Origin: Owenia fusiformis
Lineage: Eukaryota > Annelida > Polychaeta > Sabellida > Oweniidae
Direction: 5' to 3'
DNA length: 64,000 nucleotides
Assembly: GCA_903813345.2 (NCBI GenBank)
Contig: CAIIXF020000001.1
Span: forward strand, 30,309,915-30,373,914
Position numbers and translations under genes: made by a program. The notes below the pieces were generated by a model, which worked only from the letters and a program-made list of their open reading frames with translations, had not been told where the DNA came from and ran no database searches. Below, in pieces: positions 1 through 12,700 of this stretch (its first letter is position 1; each line of letters begins with the position of its first letter).

Positions 1-1
1 A

Positions 2-387
2 ACAGATATACACACCCATGATACTAGATACAAATATAATTTAACAATCAAAAGGTTTAGAACTGAAACTGGTCGAAAATCAATTGCGATTAGAGGAGCA
101 ATACTGTATAACTCACTGGCTAAAGACTTCAAAGAAGGCAAAATATATAAAGAAATTTGAAAAACTGATAAAGAATGATCTTATCAGTAAATACCAATGA
201 TAATCTGTGCTTCCATTTTTCTCTTTCATTTTGATTCATTTAGCTTTTGATCTATGACTAAAACATTACTTTTAAATATTATGTCCCATGGAATATATAC
301 ACCCCTTGGGGTGTCTTTTTCATGTAATTGATGAAATGTTGTATGATGTAATTTTGAATGAATAAATTGAATTGAATTGAATTGAAT
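2..387 (+). mobile_element. 3' end of a non-LTR retrotransposon (LINE), decayed
   Basis: Reading from base 2, the sequence encodes a peptide containing HDTRYKYNL and IRGAILYNSLA. This is the pattern typical of the C-terminal end of LINE reverse-transcriptase ORFs (HxYxTRx...GxxLWNSLP). A stop near 158 and a later frame change break it. It ends in a run of AATTG units at 365-387, the same kind of tail as the LINE at 40.7-42.1 kb. The 5' part lies outside the window or is lost. Confidence 0.7.
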
Positions 388-500
388 ATGCTGTATTTTC
401 AATGATTCCTTCAATAGTGGTTCGGTATATGTTTTTTAAATACTTCAAATAATTCCTAAACAAATCTGTTTAGTGTATGAAATCAAAAAAAGTAGATACA

Positions 501-2180
501 TTTGTCCCATACTTGGACATGTTTCAGATACATATAGCAGGTTTATAAATACTTATATTTTCATCAGCGGGCAGATATAGCTAATGTCCCGGCCTGAGAG
601 GGCAGATATATTACACCTGCCCACTAAGTCATAATCATCATTTGTGTATGATAAGCAATGAGGGAAGTAGCATACTTAATACATATGTTAATAATCAATG
701 ATTCGAGAATATGTGGATGAATACTTTAAAAAAAACAGAAGAATCCTCCTAAGGCCAAGAAAACAAAATTAGACATGAATACATTCATATGGTTGAATTC
801 TTTCTAACTCTGGCCAATTGAACAATGTGAACCAGATAAGAAAGATTGATATGGGATAAACAGATCATCCTCTAGTCAGTTCATGCTATTAGGATTATCC
901 CTTGGCGAATATAATATATCTTCCCTCAGGAACTAAGGCCTTTGGTCAATAGAAAATATCTTCCCTCGGGACCTATGACCATCGGCCAGATATATTATAT
1001 TGGCCTCGGGATAATTCTAATACCCTGAATCTCATAGAGGATAATCTCTATTTGTCTCCATCAATTATTATAATACATATAAATCGGGATATAAATATAA
1101 CCTAAAGTAAGAAATCACATTCTCTAACCAGTAATATTTAATTTTAAAATTGGTAAATGATGATTATGTCACAATAGAATTGATGACCATGATTTATTTG
1201 AGAATAAAACAGACAAAACAAAGGCTAACAAAAATCTTTAAAAATTTTGGTAAAACATAAATATTCTAAAATTGCTTGTTTTTCATCATTATTACTTCGA
1301 TCTCCAAACCCCAAAAATTGAGTGTTACAAATTGTTTCAAGTTAAAGTATGCCTAATTTCATGAGCAAACTAGTAATCTTGTTGGATATTTTTCCTCAAC
1401 AATGCCTTATCTAATTCATCTATATACAAACTACTAGATTCCAAATGCTATTTTACAGGATGGGTGTTCATGAAAGTAACACTAAACATCAATTTTGTCA
1501 TAAACTGAACAATGCAGCTAATTGATTCTCCCATCTAAGCAACAGAGCCTCTTTTAATATATTGTAATTTCAAAATTGCCTCTAATTCAAGTTCTTCAAT
1601 CAAATCTAAAATGGACACAACTGGTAATATCTTTATACCATATGAGTAGAATGTTTGTTTCTTTCAAATTCATGCTTTCGTTAGAAACATGGATATCACT
1701 AATTCATAGTTTTGATTCATCTTTAAAATGGTGTGCATTATATATGAGGTTTAATTAATGGGAAGTTTTTAATACAGGGAAATACAATATATGTGAGGGA
1801 AATACAATATACCTCCCCAAGGGGTTGAGGGTAGAATATTGTATTTCCCAAGGGTTATACCTTGTACCCAAAATTATTTATCATATACTAAAATACGAAA
1901 ATATGAGAAATTGCACAGAATGAAATTCCTGCAAGGGATTACTGAGCGGGTGATAAACTTGGCGATACATAGAGATTATCCTATATGAGGTTCAGGATAT
2001 TGGGACTAACCCGAGGCAAATATAATATATCTGCCCGAGGGCGATTATGACGGAGTGGGCAGATATACTACATCTGCCCGCTCGCAACGGGACGTAAAGC
2101 TATATCTGCCCGCTGATGAAAATATAAGTTTTTACAAGCCTGCCTTATGTACCTGAAACACGACCAAGTATGGGATAAAG
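501..2180. mobile_element. Inverted-repeat element of about 1.7 kb
   Basis: The left end (501-620) and right end (2035-2180) are imperfect inverted copies. They share TCCCATACTTGG, TATTTTCATCAGCGGGCAGA and several GGGCAGATAT blocks. An inner pair (about 907-1050 and 1968-2038) is also inverted, with AGATTATC and TAATATATCT motifs. There is no coding sequence. A shorter relative lies at about 27000-27190. I could not define a target-site duplication with confidence. Confidence 0.6.
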
Positions 2181-2189
2181 CGGGATATG

Positions 2190-3240
2190 CAGTACATGTA
2201 TATCCCCACTCACCTAAGGTATCAATTATATTCATGCATTTCATTTACCTATAACACTAAGTATAGGATAAATAACTTTTACTGACAAATTGTATAAGTA
2301 CATGATTACATAAGTCACAACTGCTCACTAAAAGGTTAACTTATTGCATGAAGAAATGTAATTCTACATGAAGATTTCAAATATGATATCACTTATTTGA
2401 CTGAATTTTGAATTTTTAATGATGTAAAGCAAGATTATTTCTACTTGCATCTAAGTCTATTTCATTGTATAAGTCAACAATTAATAAGGCAAATACATAT
2501 CACTGGCTTCCCTGATTCATTTAGATTCCTTGCACTTTTAAAATCATCAATAATTCATATAGGGTTGAACTATCGAATAATGAAAACGTTGCAAATGATG
2601 TGATAGAAGTTTTTATACTATTTAGCTTGGAAATATTGCTGATATAGTTTTAATGTGATTTTAGGAGATTAAATGTTCTACTGAGGAACTTTGATTATGT
2701 TCAATTTTCTATGATCTTTAACTTTCTGAAAAAGGTCGGGCTAAATTCTCATTGAGACGATGTTAAAAATCTTAATGTTGACTTCCTAAATGTTGAATTC
2801 TTTTGATTGTCATGAATTTAAGGTTCACACAAAATCTGAGGATCATCTAGTTTCAAACACAATCTGAATCTCATTAAGTTTGATGCGAAAGCAGTTTTAC
2901 TTTAATCCAAAATAACAAATATGGTAAATCAATATGTGTCTATGGTAGATGCTAGCGTGTAGTCCAACCAGCACAAGTGCTGCCATCTACCTATCCATTC
3001 ATCAGTTTAGCACCTAATAAGGTCAGTACTCATGGTAAAGCTTTTGTACCTTGTCTATGGTAAAAATAAATCAAACAGAAATGTTAACTTGACACGATTG
3101 GTAATGCCCACCTTGAAGGGTGTAGGGATAAAGGGAAGGGTCAGGATAACACTTATATAAAATATTTAAAGTGTCTAATGATGATAATGAACATATTACA
3201 ATGTTGCACAACATAAGTAGATGCTAATTAAATGTCAATT
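2190..3240. other. No recognisable feature
   Basis: AT-rich sequence with no convincing coding potential, RNA gene or repeat structure that I can see. Confidence 0.5.
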
Positions 3241-3247
3241 GTTGTTA

Positions 3248-3689
3248 GGCCATAAGAATTAGATTCTCTGTTTTGCGTCCTGGCAAAATCCAAATCATGC
3301 AAGGGTGCAAGGAAAACAAACACAAACTCAAGAAAAAACACAAACTTGTTTGCTGAGAAATGTATACATTTTATGGGCATTAAAAGGGATGACATACCAA
3401 TTTGCAGTGATACAAACACAAATCTATACATTTTATACAAAATATTTAAATATAGGAATTATTCAAGGGTAAAAATAAGAAAATACACAATGTATGCCAA
3501 AGTAATCAATAACACTGTCAATTTTGACGTACATCAATTTATCCCCCATTTTTTCTGATTCTGATTGAACAAAATGCGATGTTACTTTCAGACCCTTGTG
3601 ATTGCTATTTGGATGTGTTTGTTTTTTCGGATTTACTCAAAATCGTGCAAGCAAGGGGACGCAAAACAAAGAATCTACTTCTTACGGCC
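3248..3689. mobile_element. MITE copy A, GGCC ends, TTA flanks
   Basis: This 442 bp element starts GGCCATAAGAATTAGATTC and ends with its inverted counterpart (...CTTACGGCC). TTA lies on both sides (3245-3247 and 3690-3692). The same family occurs at 34966-35395 with the same ends and TTA flanks. No coding capacity is evident, so I read it as a non-autonomous DNA element with a 3 bp target duplication. Confidence 0.75.
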
Positions 3690-3699
3690 TTAGTATAAT

Positions 3700-6085
3700 A
3701 TGTATTTTTCATTTAATGCTGCAACAAGTACACAGGTACCAAAAAGTGCCACGCCCACTTTTCCCTAAAAGCAGCTATGTGTGACTATATTTGATAAATA
3801 TTATTGATTTATAGGATCATTATGAACACTTTTCAGTGTTTAAATGTTAAAATATACATATTGATACAATTTTGGACAAAGTAGCAGCCATAAAATCCAA
3901 ACAGATTTGCAAATATTTCACTTTGAGAACAAAGGGACACATTTGGGAGGAGGTCAAATTGAGAATATTTCAAGATATAAATACTGTTTCTATGGTAACC
4001 ATATCAGTTAGAGATTGAAAATTTCTGGCACTTACTAACCATAACATGCCCTACCCAATATAAAACAATGAATATCTGACATGCATTAGTATTCTTTTTA
4101 TTGGGTGTTATTAAAGTACCCCCATGGTTTTTGGGGGGTATGGGTATAAATTGGTCTGAGGGCTGTCTGCCACCCCTATAGAAAGTCCAACTACCCAGAA
4201 AATTTCATCATACAGATGGATTGAAATAGGTTGGAATGTGTAACCTTTCATGTAAGGAAGGAGTTACAATTATCAGAGTGGGTCGTAGTCTATTATGACT
4301 TTTTAAAATCCTGTTTATGATATATATGGAAAGTGATCAATAGTTTTAATAGTTCAATCAAATTGAAGTAATTCTGTAATTGCTCTGTTTAAATGTATCT
4401 GACACCTGTCTGTTAGTGCTATGAAAAATACGTTGCCTGCATTAGGGTTAACTTAGAATTGAGTGAGTTCAATGGGACAATGTACATTCGAGTTGATAAC
4501 GTACACTTATGATTTTTTAAATCATAGCCAAAACTTTAATACTTATTATATCTTCAACAGACCTTAATTGTGTATTCGACACAGCTCTTAGACAACAGGG
4601 GAGGAAATGATCAAAGGAAATCTGTAAAAACATTTTCCAACCGACCAATTATATGGGTAGATTACACGAAAAAAAGCGAGCACTGTTCGAAAATCTTTTT
4701 TTAACGTTATAAGAACGTTAAATGTCTTCCCAAACGAAAAATCAAACATGAAATCCTTAATGTATTCCTCAGATATTTTTTTAAAACCTACATCAAACCT
4801 AAATCATTGTCTTTGCTTCAAATCGGTTTAATAGTGACACCGTACATTTAAAGTGTACGACGGTATATTTTGTCACTGTACGTTGCCGATGGTTAGACGT
4901 GGCATTGAATCTTAGTAGTTTTAGGGAGACAAGTTTTGGGCCCCTAAAACCCAAAAGTCGGCCCAAATTTTGAGGCCAATTTTCTTCAAAATTTGGCCTG
5001 AAATTAAAAAATTAGGCCTTAAAAGGCCCAGTAATGACCAAAGAGGCCCACTTTTTGGGGCTATTTTGAAAATAGGCAGCTTTTGAAGGAATCCCATTAA
5101 GAGAAGTTTTAAAACGTGTAACTATTGTTGACAGACAGACGGGAAGACAGACAATCAGATAGACAAGTGAGTGATTGAAATATCTCACCATGTGAGCTAA
5201 AAAGAAAATACTGATGTTTATGAACTTATTTGAGGGTAGTATAATATGTGTACAACACTTAACCCCAGAAACAGGTTTAAGTTGACACAGACTTCTGATA
5301 TTTGGAATACATTTAAGGTACTCATATTTTAAAACAGTTAGAAGTAAGGAAATACCATGTAATCCTATATTTCTTTAATATAAACAATGATAAACAGTTT
5401 ACACAGAATCATATTCATGTAAAAAATAAAAATATTAAAATCTCGTTGAGCTACTATAAATGGCCATTGGAATCAATTAAACAAGGCATTAACATGACAA
5501 AGTGTCACCACCTAGTTGCTCACAATATTAGGAGTTCAATCTTAAGTCAGATTTGAATTTCTGAGAACTTGAAGATGATTTTGAAAAAAGTAAAAAACTG
5601 GTCAATTGAAAAGACATTTTTTGACCCTGAGAAAGTCATTGAAGGTGAAATCTCAAATCTAAAGTCAGATTTGACACTTCTAATAACTTGTAGATGATTT
5701 TGAAAAAACAAATTGGTCAATTTGAAGCAAGATGAAAAAAGACCCTTTTGACCTTGAAGGTCAAATCTTTTTTGACCTTGAGAATGTCATTGAAGCTCAA
5801 ATCTTAAATATAAAGTCAGATTTGAACTTCTGGAAACATGTAGATGATTTTGAAAAAATTGAATTCAGTCTAAACAGTATTTGTTAAGTTATTGGAAGTT
5901 GTAAGAATTTGTTACAGACGCCAACCGCCAACCACCAACCGCCGTCAAAAAACAGAGACCATAACAATATGTCACATAATTTTGGTGGTGACATAAAAAC
6001 AATTGAAAATTATATAATAGTGAATAGAGCTATACCATACTTGTATTGTTGGGAATATTTAGTTCAATAAATCAAAAGATTCCCT
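3700..6085. other. Non-coding stretch with dispersed repeats
   Basis: This lies downstream of the first BTB-ZF gene. It holds a GGCCC/AAATTT-rich dispersed repeat (about 4925-5060, with a relative at 29290-29520), a short GACAGACAGAC run (5131-5165) and the AGGTCA-type repeat described separately. ATTAAA on the minus strand (plus 5374-5379) is a weak candidate polyadenylation signal for the gene at 6086. I see nothing else. Confidence 0.5.
5525..5990 (+). repeat. Dispersed copy of the AGGTCA-type repeat
   Basis: Repeated phrases such as GTCAGATTTGA and GTAGATGATTTTGAAAAAA match the satellite at 61.7-63.9 kb. The segment continues into a CCAACCGCC-rich piece. An inverted copy with the same boundary lies at about 56800-57045, which shows this composite unit is a mobile or dispersed repeat. 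Confidence 0.7.
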
Positions 6086-6756
6086 CTACTCTGACTGATT
6101 TAAGACAACATAGAACAGATTTTCAGATCCATCAACTCCCTTAACAAGTACACCTTGACTATTAGGGTCTACATACAACACCTGTCCATCTCCTTCATTC
6201 TCAACACCACTCTCATCACCCCGAATATCAGGGTCAATTTCAATAGTCTCTTCCAATTGTACATTTTCATCAGCCAATTCAACATTCTCTGTTATATGTG
6301 CTACAGCTTCTGCATTTATGTCCTCCTGATTCACTAATTCAACTTGGATATTGTTTGTATCACTTAATGACTCAGGCTGAATAATACTGACCATGTTAGA
6401 GGTATCACCCACACTGTGATTAGCATCTGCGAGGATTAACTCAGTTTGCTGATTCCCTTCAGTGGACAACACAATTTCTCCATTTTGGCTAACATCCGCT
6501 GAGAGAACCAGTTGATTGTCAGTGACACCTTGACAAGCCTGAACATGACGCACTAAATGGTCCTTCCTCTGAAATGATTTATAGCACATTCCACATTGAT
6601 AAGGACGACCATCAGTGTGGATACGTTCATGAGCAGTGAGGCTTGACTTAGAGGAGAAGATCTTGTAACATGTGCTGCAGCGTAAGTTTTCTTCGTCACC
6701 TCCCGAGTGGAATCTCTGGTGTGATGTTAACTGGCTCTTAAATTTGAAGCTACGAT
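6086..6756 (-). CDS. Last exon: end of finger 16, fingers 17-18, acidic C-terminus, paralogue 1
   Basis: It begins in phase 1 and completes finger 16 with RSFKFKSQLTSHQRFH. Then come LRCSTCYKIF...HERIH and YQCGMCYKSF...HVQAC. The remaining ~150 residues are acidic and Q/N-rich, a composition common in activation regions, although none is demonstrated. The stop TAG is at plus 6088-6086. Confidence 0.9.
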
Positions 6757-9700
6757 CTGGAAATAACAAATAGAGTTTGTGTATGAGTATTGTAACATTA
6801 ATCTATCAAATGGTTTATACAACTAGAAAACGGCAATTCCACGGAGTCTTTTTATGTCTGATATTATATTTACCATTTACTCTAACCTTGATTTGCAGAT
6901 AATAAGACATACATATAACTAAATATAGCCATATTTTGAAAGGATTGGGAATTTTTTGCGAAATCCTACACGTGACAGGCTGGCAGCCATTTTGAATTTT
7001 CTGAGACACAAATCAGAAAAACAATACAATAATTGTGATCTACTCTAAATTATCTTCAATTTGAGCATAATATAGCTATACAAATTTAGTCTTGCCTGAA
7101 CCTATTGCATAAGAGGTACATGCGCTACTGCTGAGCTATACGGGTGGATGTATGGGTATGATATACCATATTAAAGATAAGTAAATTACCTATTCACTGG
7201 TATATTATATGACATGTTTTCATCAAGGAAATCAATATTTATTTCTGAAATACTTGTGTGACGGATGGACTGACTGACTGAGTGACTGACTGACTGACAG
7301 ATGGAGGGCTTCTTTGTATCCCTACCGTACTTCGTTCATGGGGATAATAAACTTCATCTCCAGCTACACTGCTAAATTTCATATTCATATCTGATTTCCA
7401 AAATACCATGGACTTTATCCAATGAATTCAAGCATTAAGGGGAGGTCATCAGTTCAAGTCAAAATTTTTCACTTTAGAATGTTTTTTGAATGGGAAGGCC
7501 GACATATAATCTTGTGTTATTCCATTCAATATACCTAGTATAAATCATACTTAGGGTTATTCTGTTTAAGTTCAAAACACCTCAGATGAATCACTCCTCC
7601 CTAAGAAAAAATCCAAAAGGTACTAAAGTCATCACTAAATTTGCCTCTACGGTTTAAACTCACCACACATGTTACACGTAAAAGGTCTCTCATTAGTGTG
7701 CACTCTCTCATGCTGAATCATGTTAACCTTCTGCCAGAAGCCACGTTTGCAGAATTTACAGTTGTATGGTCTCTCTGTGCCATGCGTTATACGATGCATC
7801 TTTAGGGAAGCCTTCATACGATATTTTTTATCGCAGTCTGGGTGGTCACACTTGTACCATTCCTCTTCTGTGTGACACTTCTTGTGTAGCTTCAGGTAGT
7901 ATGCTGTGCCAAACCTAACAACAAATGAGACATTTAGACTATATCTGGTGCAGCTTCAGGTTTACAGCGACATAATAGGAAAGGAGGCATTTAGGTAAAT
8001 TCATGCGCAGCTTCACATATCATGCTGTGCCAAACCTTACAACAAAGGAGACATTAAGTCAAATTCATTTGAAGCTTCAAGTAGTGTGCTGTACCAAACT
8101 CAACAAGAAATGAAAAGGATATATTTAACTAGTCAAACCGAAAGAAAAACTATCAAATCTGATATGGAGATAAGCCTGAAAAATAAAATCTTTCTCAGTT
8201 TTCATAGTTTAGCTTACACATAGAACTACAAATGTTGAACATGTATCACTTTTCATGCCTACAAAATTCTGATTCTGAACCTTTATTCAAATTATTCAGC
8301 TAGAGATAGATAGCCACGAAATAAATCAAATGTAATCATGGTTCTCATTCAATCAATTTACCTTTTATTGCACACATCACATTCAAAGCGTGACCTATTA
8401 TGAACAGCAGCGACATGGACACTCAGTTTATATTTCTGTGTGAAGCCCATATTGCATCCCTCATAGCTACACTCATATGGCTTTTCCAGGTGCGTCTTTT
8501 CATGATCATAAAATGGACCATATTTGTCGAAAATTTTGCCACATGTTTTGCATTCATATTCCTTTTGTTCGTGTGACTTCTTGTGGCGTTCAAAGTTAGA
8601 CATTGATCCCTTTATTTGTTTACCACATATTTCACACTCTGAAATAACAAGGAACACATTAAACACAGTGAATAATATAGCATCTAAAAACTAGACAACA
8701 GCAACGCCAAAGCGTAGCAAATCCCATTGAAGAGCCATGGCTGGCATTTTCACAAACAAAGTATAGCAAAAATGGCAGCCATTTTTCAAAATGGCCATCT
8801 TCTACCAAAAGTGTCATTAGACAGTGTGCCCTGCTTATATTATTCACATACCAAGTATGAACAAAATCGCTCCACTACTTTTCAAGTTATAGTAAAACAC
8901 GTTACAATGGTGGCCATTTTTCAAAATGGCCGCCTTCTACCAAAAGTGTCATTAGATAGTGTGCCATGTTTATAGTATTCACATACCAAATATTAACAAA
9001 ATCGCTCCACTACTTTTCGAGTTATATTAAAATACATTAAAATGGTGGCCATTTTTCAAAATGGCCACCTTCTAGCAAAAGTGTCATTAGACAGTGTGCC
9101 ATGCTTATAGTATTCACATACCAAATATGAACAAAATCGCTCTGCTACTTTTCGAGTTACAGCAAAAATTGTAAAATAATGAGTAAAGGCCGCCATTTTT
9201 CAAGATGGCTGCCATGTGCTTCTTTAATATCTACATTTTGAAAATCGGCTTTCGAGTAGAACTTCTATGTGTACAAAATATGAACAAAATCGGGCCAACT
9301 ATATTTGAGTTATTGCCCGGACGGATGGACAGACGGAGGCGTTCCCTATATCCCTCCAAACTTCGTTCGATGGGATAATTAATGACCAACAATTTTAGTC
9401 AACAAATATAGCATGACTCTATGAATCATAGTGAGTCTCTATGAGCTATAGAAAGGTTGTATGAGAGATACAGAGAGGCTCCTGTAAAAGGAGCACAAAT
9501 AAGACCAAACAAAATATTCTTTGGGATTGCTCAGGAGGTCTGATGACTTACCATGAATCTGTTCACCAGGAAAGTGGATGGAACATGATGGGTATGTGTG
9601 TGATTCACTCGAGACACATGGACAGTAATCAGGTACATCTGGATGAGAACATTTTGACAATGATATATGGTTTATACAATGTACAATGCAATCCATCATT

Positions 9701-12700
9701 CATGCAGTAATACATGATATTTATTGATTGTTTAGGCAAGCATACTTTCACTAGATATTTTTAAGGCAGAATAAGTTCAATGTTATCTTTATTTTCAAAA
9801 GTACAATCATGTTCAATATTAGAGAGATGTTGCTCATACTTGAAACCATAACTTATTTTCATGCGTGTCGCTATAAGTTATAAGTATAGCACAACATGTA
9901 AATTGAAGTTTTGTGTTTTGGAAAAATATGTACTTTACTACTTATGCGTATAGAAATATATATTTCACCATTCAATTTTAATGTTCTTTCACCTAGAATG
10001 AATCGTTTTCTCCTCAAAATTCCTTGTTCATAAGGTGGATTAGATAGTTGTAATATGACTTCATGCCAGAAATCATAATGATTCCCTACCATATAACTAT
10101 AACTAGGTGTAAAGGAGACAAGTATTTATTCACTCTTAAACAACATTTTATTGTTGTATATATAAATATTGTTCCGTATTTAAAATGGATAGAGCTGCGT
10201 GACAAGTGATGACATAGTACACACACTTTATAAGTAATAAGCATAAGGGATTTATGAACACACGGTTGCGGAATCTCTCTATTACCTTTTCAAATGAAAG
10301 CACCTCTTTGTTTCATATTCAATATTACCTTTATGCTCGATGTCACCAATATGTTGAAGTTTCATTAATATTACCTTTATGTTGTTCCCTGAGATGTTTC
10401 CTAAGTCGTGCGGGTCTGGTGAAGCACTGCTCACATATCGTGCACTTCAAATTCATCTTATGTAGCCTCCTGTGTTCATTCAACTGATCCACTCTTGAGA
10501 ATAACTGCCCACAATCCTCACATGTACGCTTGTCTTTATCTACATGGTATCTCATATGACGTTGTAGGGATCCTCTCTCTGGGAAGACTACCTGGCACAT
10601 TTGGCAGGTCAGGAAAGGATCAGAACCCTCAGAAGCTGAAACAAACATGTTTTCATAATACACCAGACACAGCAATCTGAATATTATGGGTCTGGCAGTT
10701 TAAAAAATAAGTATGAAACAAAGATAAATTCTGAACATGATCAATAATATGACAACAAAAATACTTGTGTGTTGTCTAGCTATTGAGTGGCTTGGTGTAC
10801 TATATATGGTCCTACTAGAATGTGACTACATTTTGAAAAAACATTGGGAACCACCACACTAAGACCACATTAGACTACAATTAGACTATTAAACACAAGC
10901 CTCCTATTTTAATTTAATATATTGATGTCATTACAATCTGGGATGTGGCAGCACATTAATATTACTAACTACACATTAGTAATACATATCAATATAGACC
11001 TGCATAATCCCTAGAAAGGAGGTTAGGGAGGGGGGCTGTTATTCCAAATAGGTCACTTTTTTCACTTGAAGTTCAATCTTTCTATTACAAAAGTTCAACA
11101 TTTTTGAATTTTAACTCCATCGGTTTAAACCACAAAGGACATTTATATTTCTATGGACTAAAATAAATGGATTGCTATTTCATTGTTCTAAATACAGAAT
11201 GAAGTTTGTGCATATTCAATCACCTCAGAAATAATATAATATCATTTGAAAGCTGAAAAATGCATATACAGTCTGTACCTTGTCACTAAGATAAAGTGGT
11301 AAAAATTAATAACATGCATTAAAATAGGTTTAAAGCACGCTTTAAAAGGGTAAAGCACGCTTTAAAAGGTTCAGTTTTTACAAAATTCCCTGGGGTTCAA
11401 GTTTGACAAATTTGGACCAAAATCCATTGAAGTACTCTAAATGGTGAAAAACTGCATGGTTATTGGCAAGGGGACCTCCTAGCTATGGGCCTGTACAACA
11501 GATTCACATTTAATAAAGTAGACATCTTGAATGTTGTTGGTAATTTTGGGGCTTAGTACTTCATATATTATATATTGAATTGAAACTGAAATACAGTTGC
11601 CGACGAATAAATTGCCTAACAGATTTCTTTCTATTTCTACATGTACATGATATTTCTTAGAATTGATAAAGTTCCATTAAATGCCAGATCAAATTGATAC
11701 AATCCAAAACTTGTAATTTATGCTGCCCATATTGCTGAGTCTAGGAAGAATGTATATGTACCTCTTTCAAATTTACAGCCCCCATCTTGTCTATGATGAT
11801 ACTTCAGAGCATTCGACATATCGAAATACAAGCCACACTTTTCACATTCATACCTTATACCTGAAGAAAGCAAACAATTATTGAATGGCCCATTTGCACG
11901 CACAATTCACTCAATCATTTTGTGATGGATAAAAAGGTAAACCGATAAAAACAGTAAACAACACAAACAACTCAACATTTTAAAATGTTTGATAATGATA
12001 GTATATTTGATAGGTAGTATTTGAAAATTGTTGTGATTGCACCAATCACACCCCCTGACTACACCAATGAACGCTATTCTCACAATTCTTTATTTGCCCT
12101 AGTTTCCTTGATTTTTGATTACTATGGCAACCATTTCTAATAAATATTTCTGTTATGCTATATTTGAGTGTTTATATTACTTGAATACACTTAATCAATA
12201 GACAAACAGACAGACAGCAATTGGGTAATAAAGTGGGATATAAAATTAGCAAAAATTCAATTTTTACTGCCATAATTGACATGTTGTCCCTAATTTTGGT
12301 GAATATTCATATATGAGATGAGTAAAACAAGGGAACATAGAACAGAGGATGTGCTCGATATAGAACTCCAGTATACATAAACGTCAGCCACACAGATCAC
12401 CAAATTGAGCAGTAGAGTAATAAAAAAGCTTACCAAAATGCTCTGAACGCATATGAGTAGTCAAACCAGTAATGCTGCCAAATATAAGATTGCATATGGA
12501 GCATTTCTGGACATTCTTGGGAGCACAAGGAGCTGGAGTTGGTTCAACAGAATCAGAGTTGTTATGGAGATCTGCAACCTTATCAATCTCATCGGCTGTT
12601 TCCTCGTTAGTGTCATTAGTCTGGTTTTCATCTGAATTAAATTTTATGTATGAACAGTATACTTTACATTATGGTAGTCCCTTTACAAGGAATGAAATAA

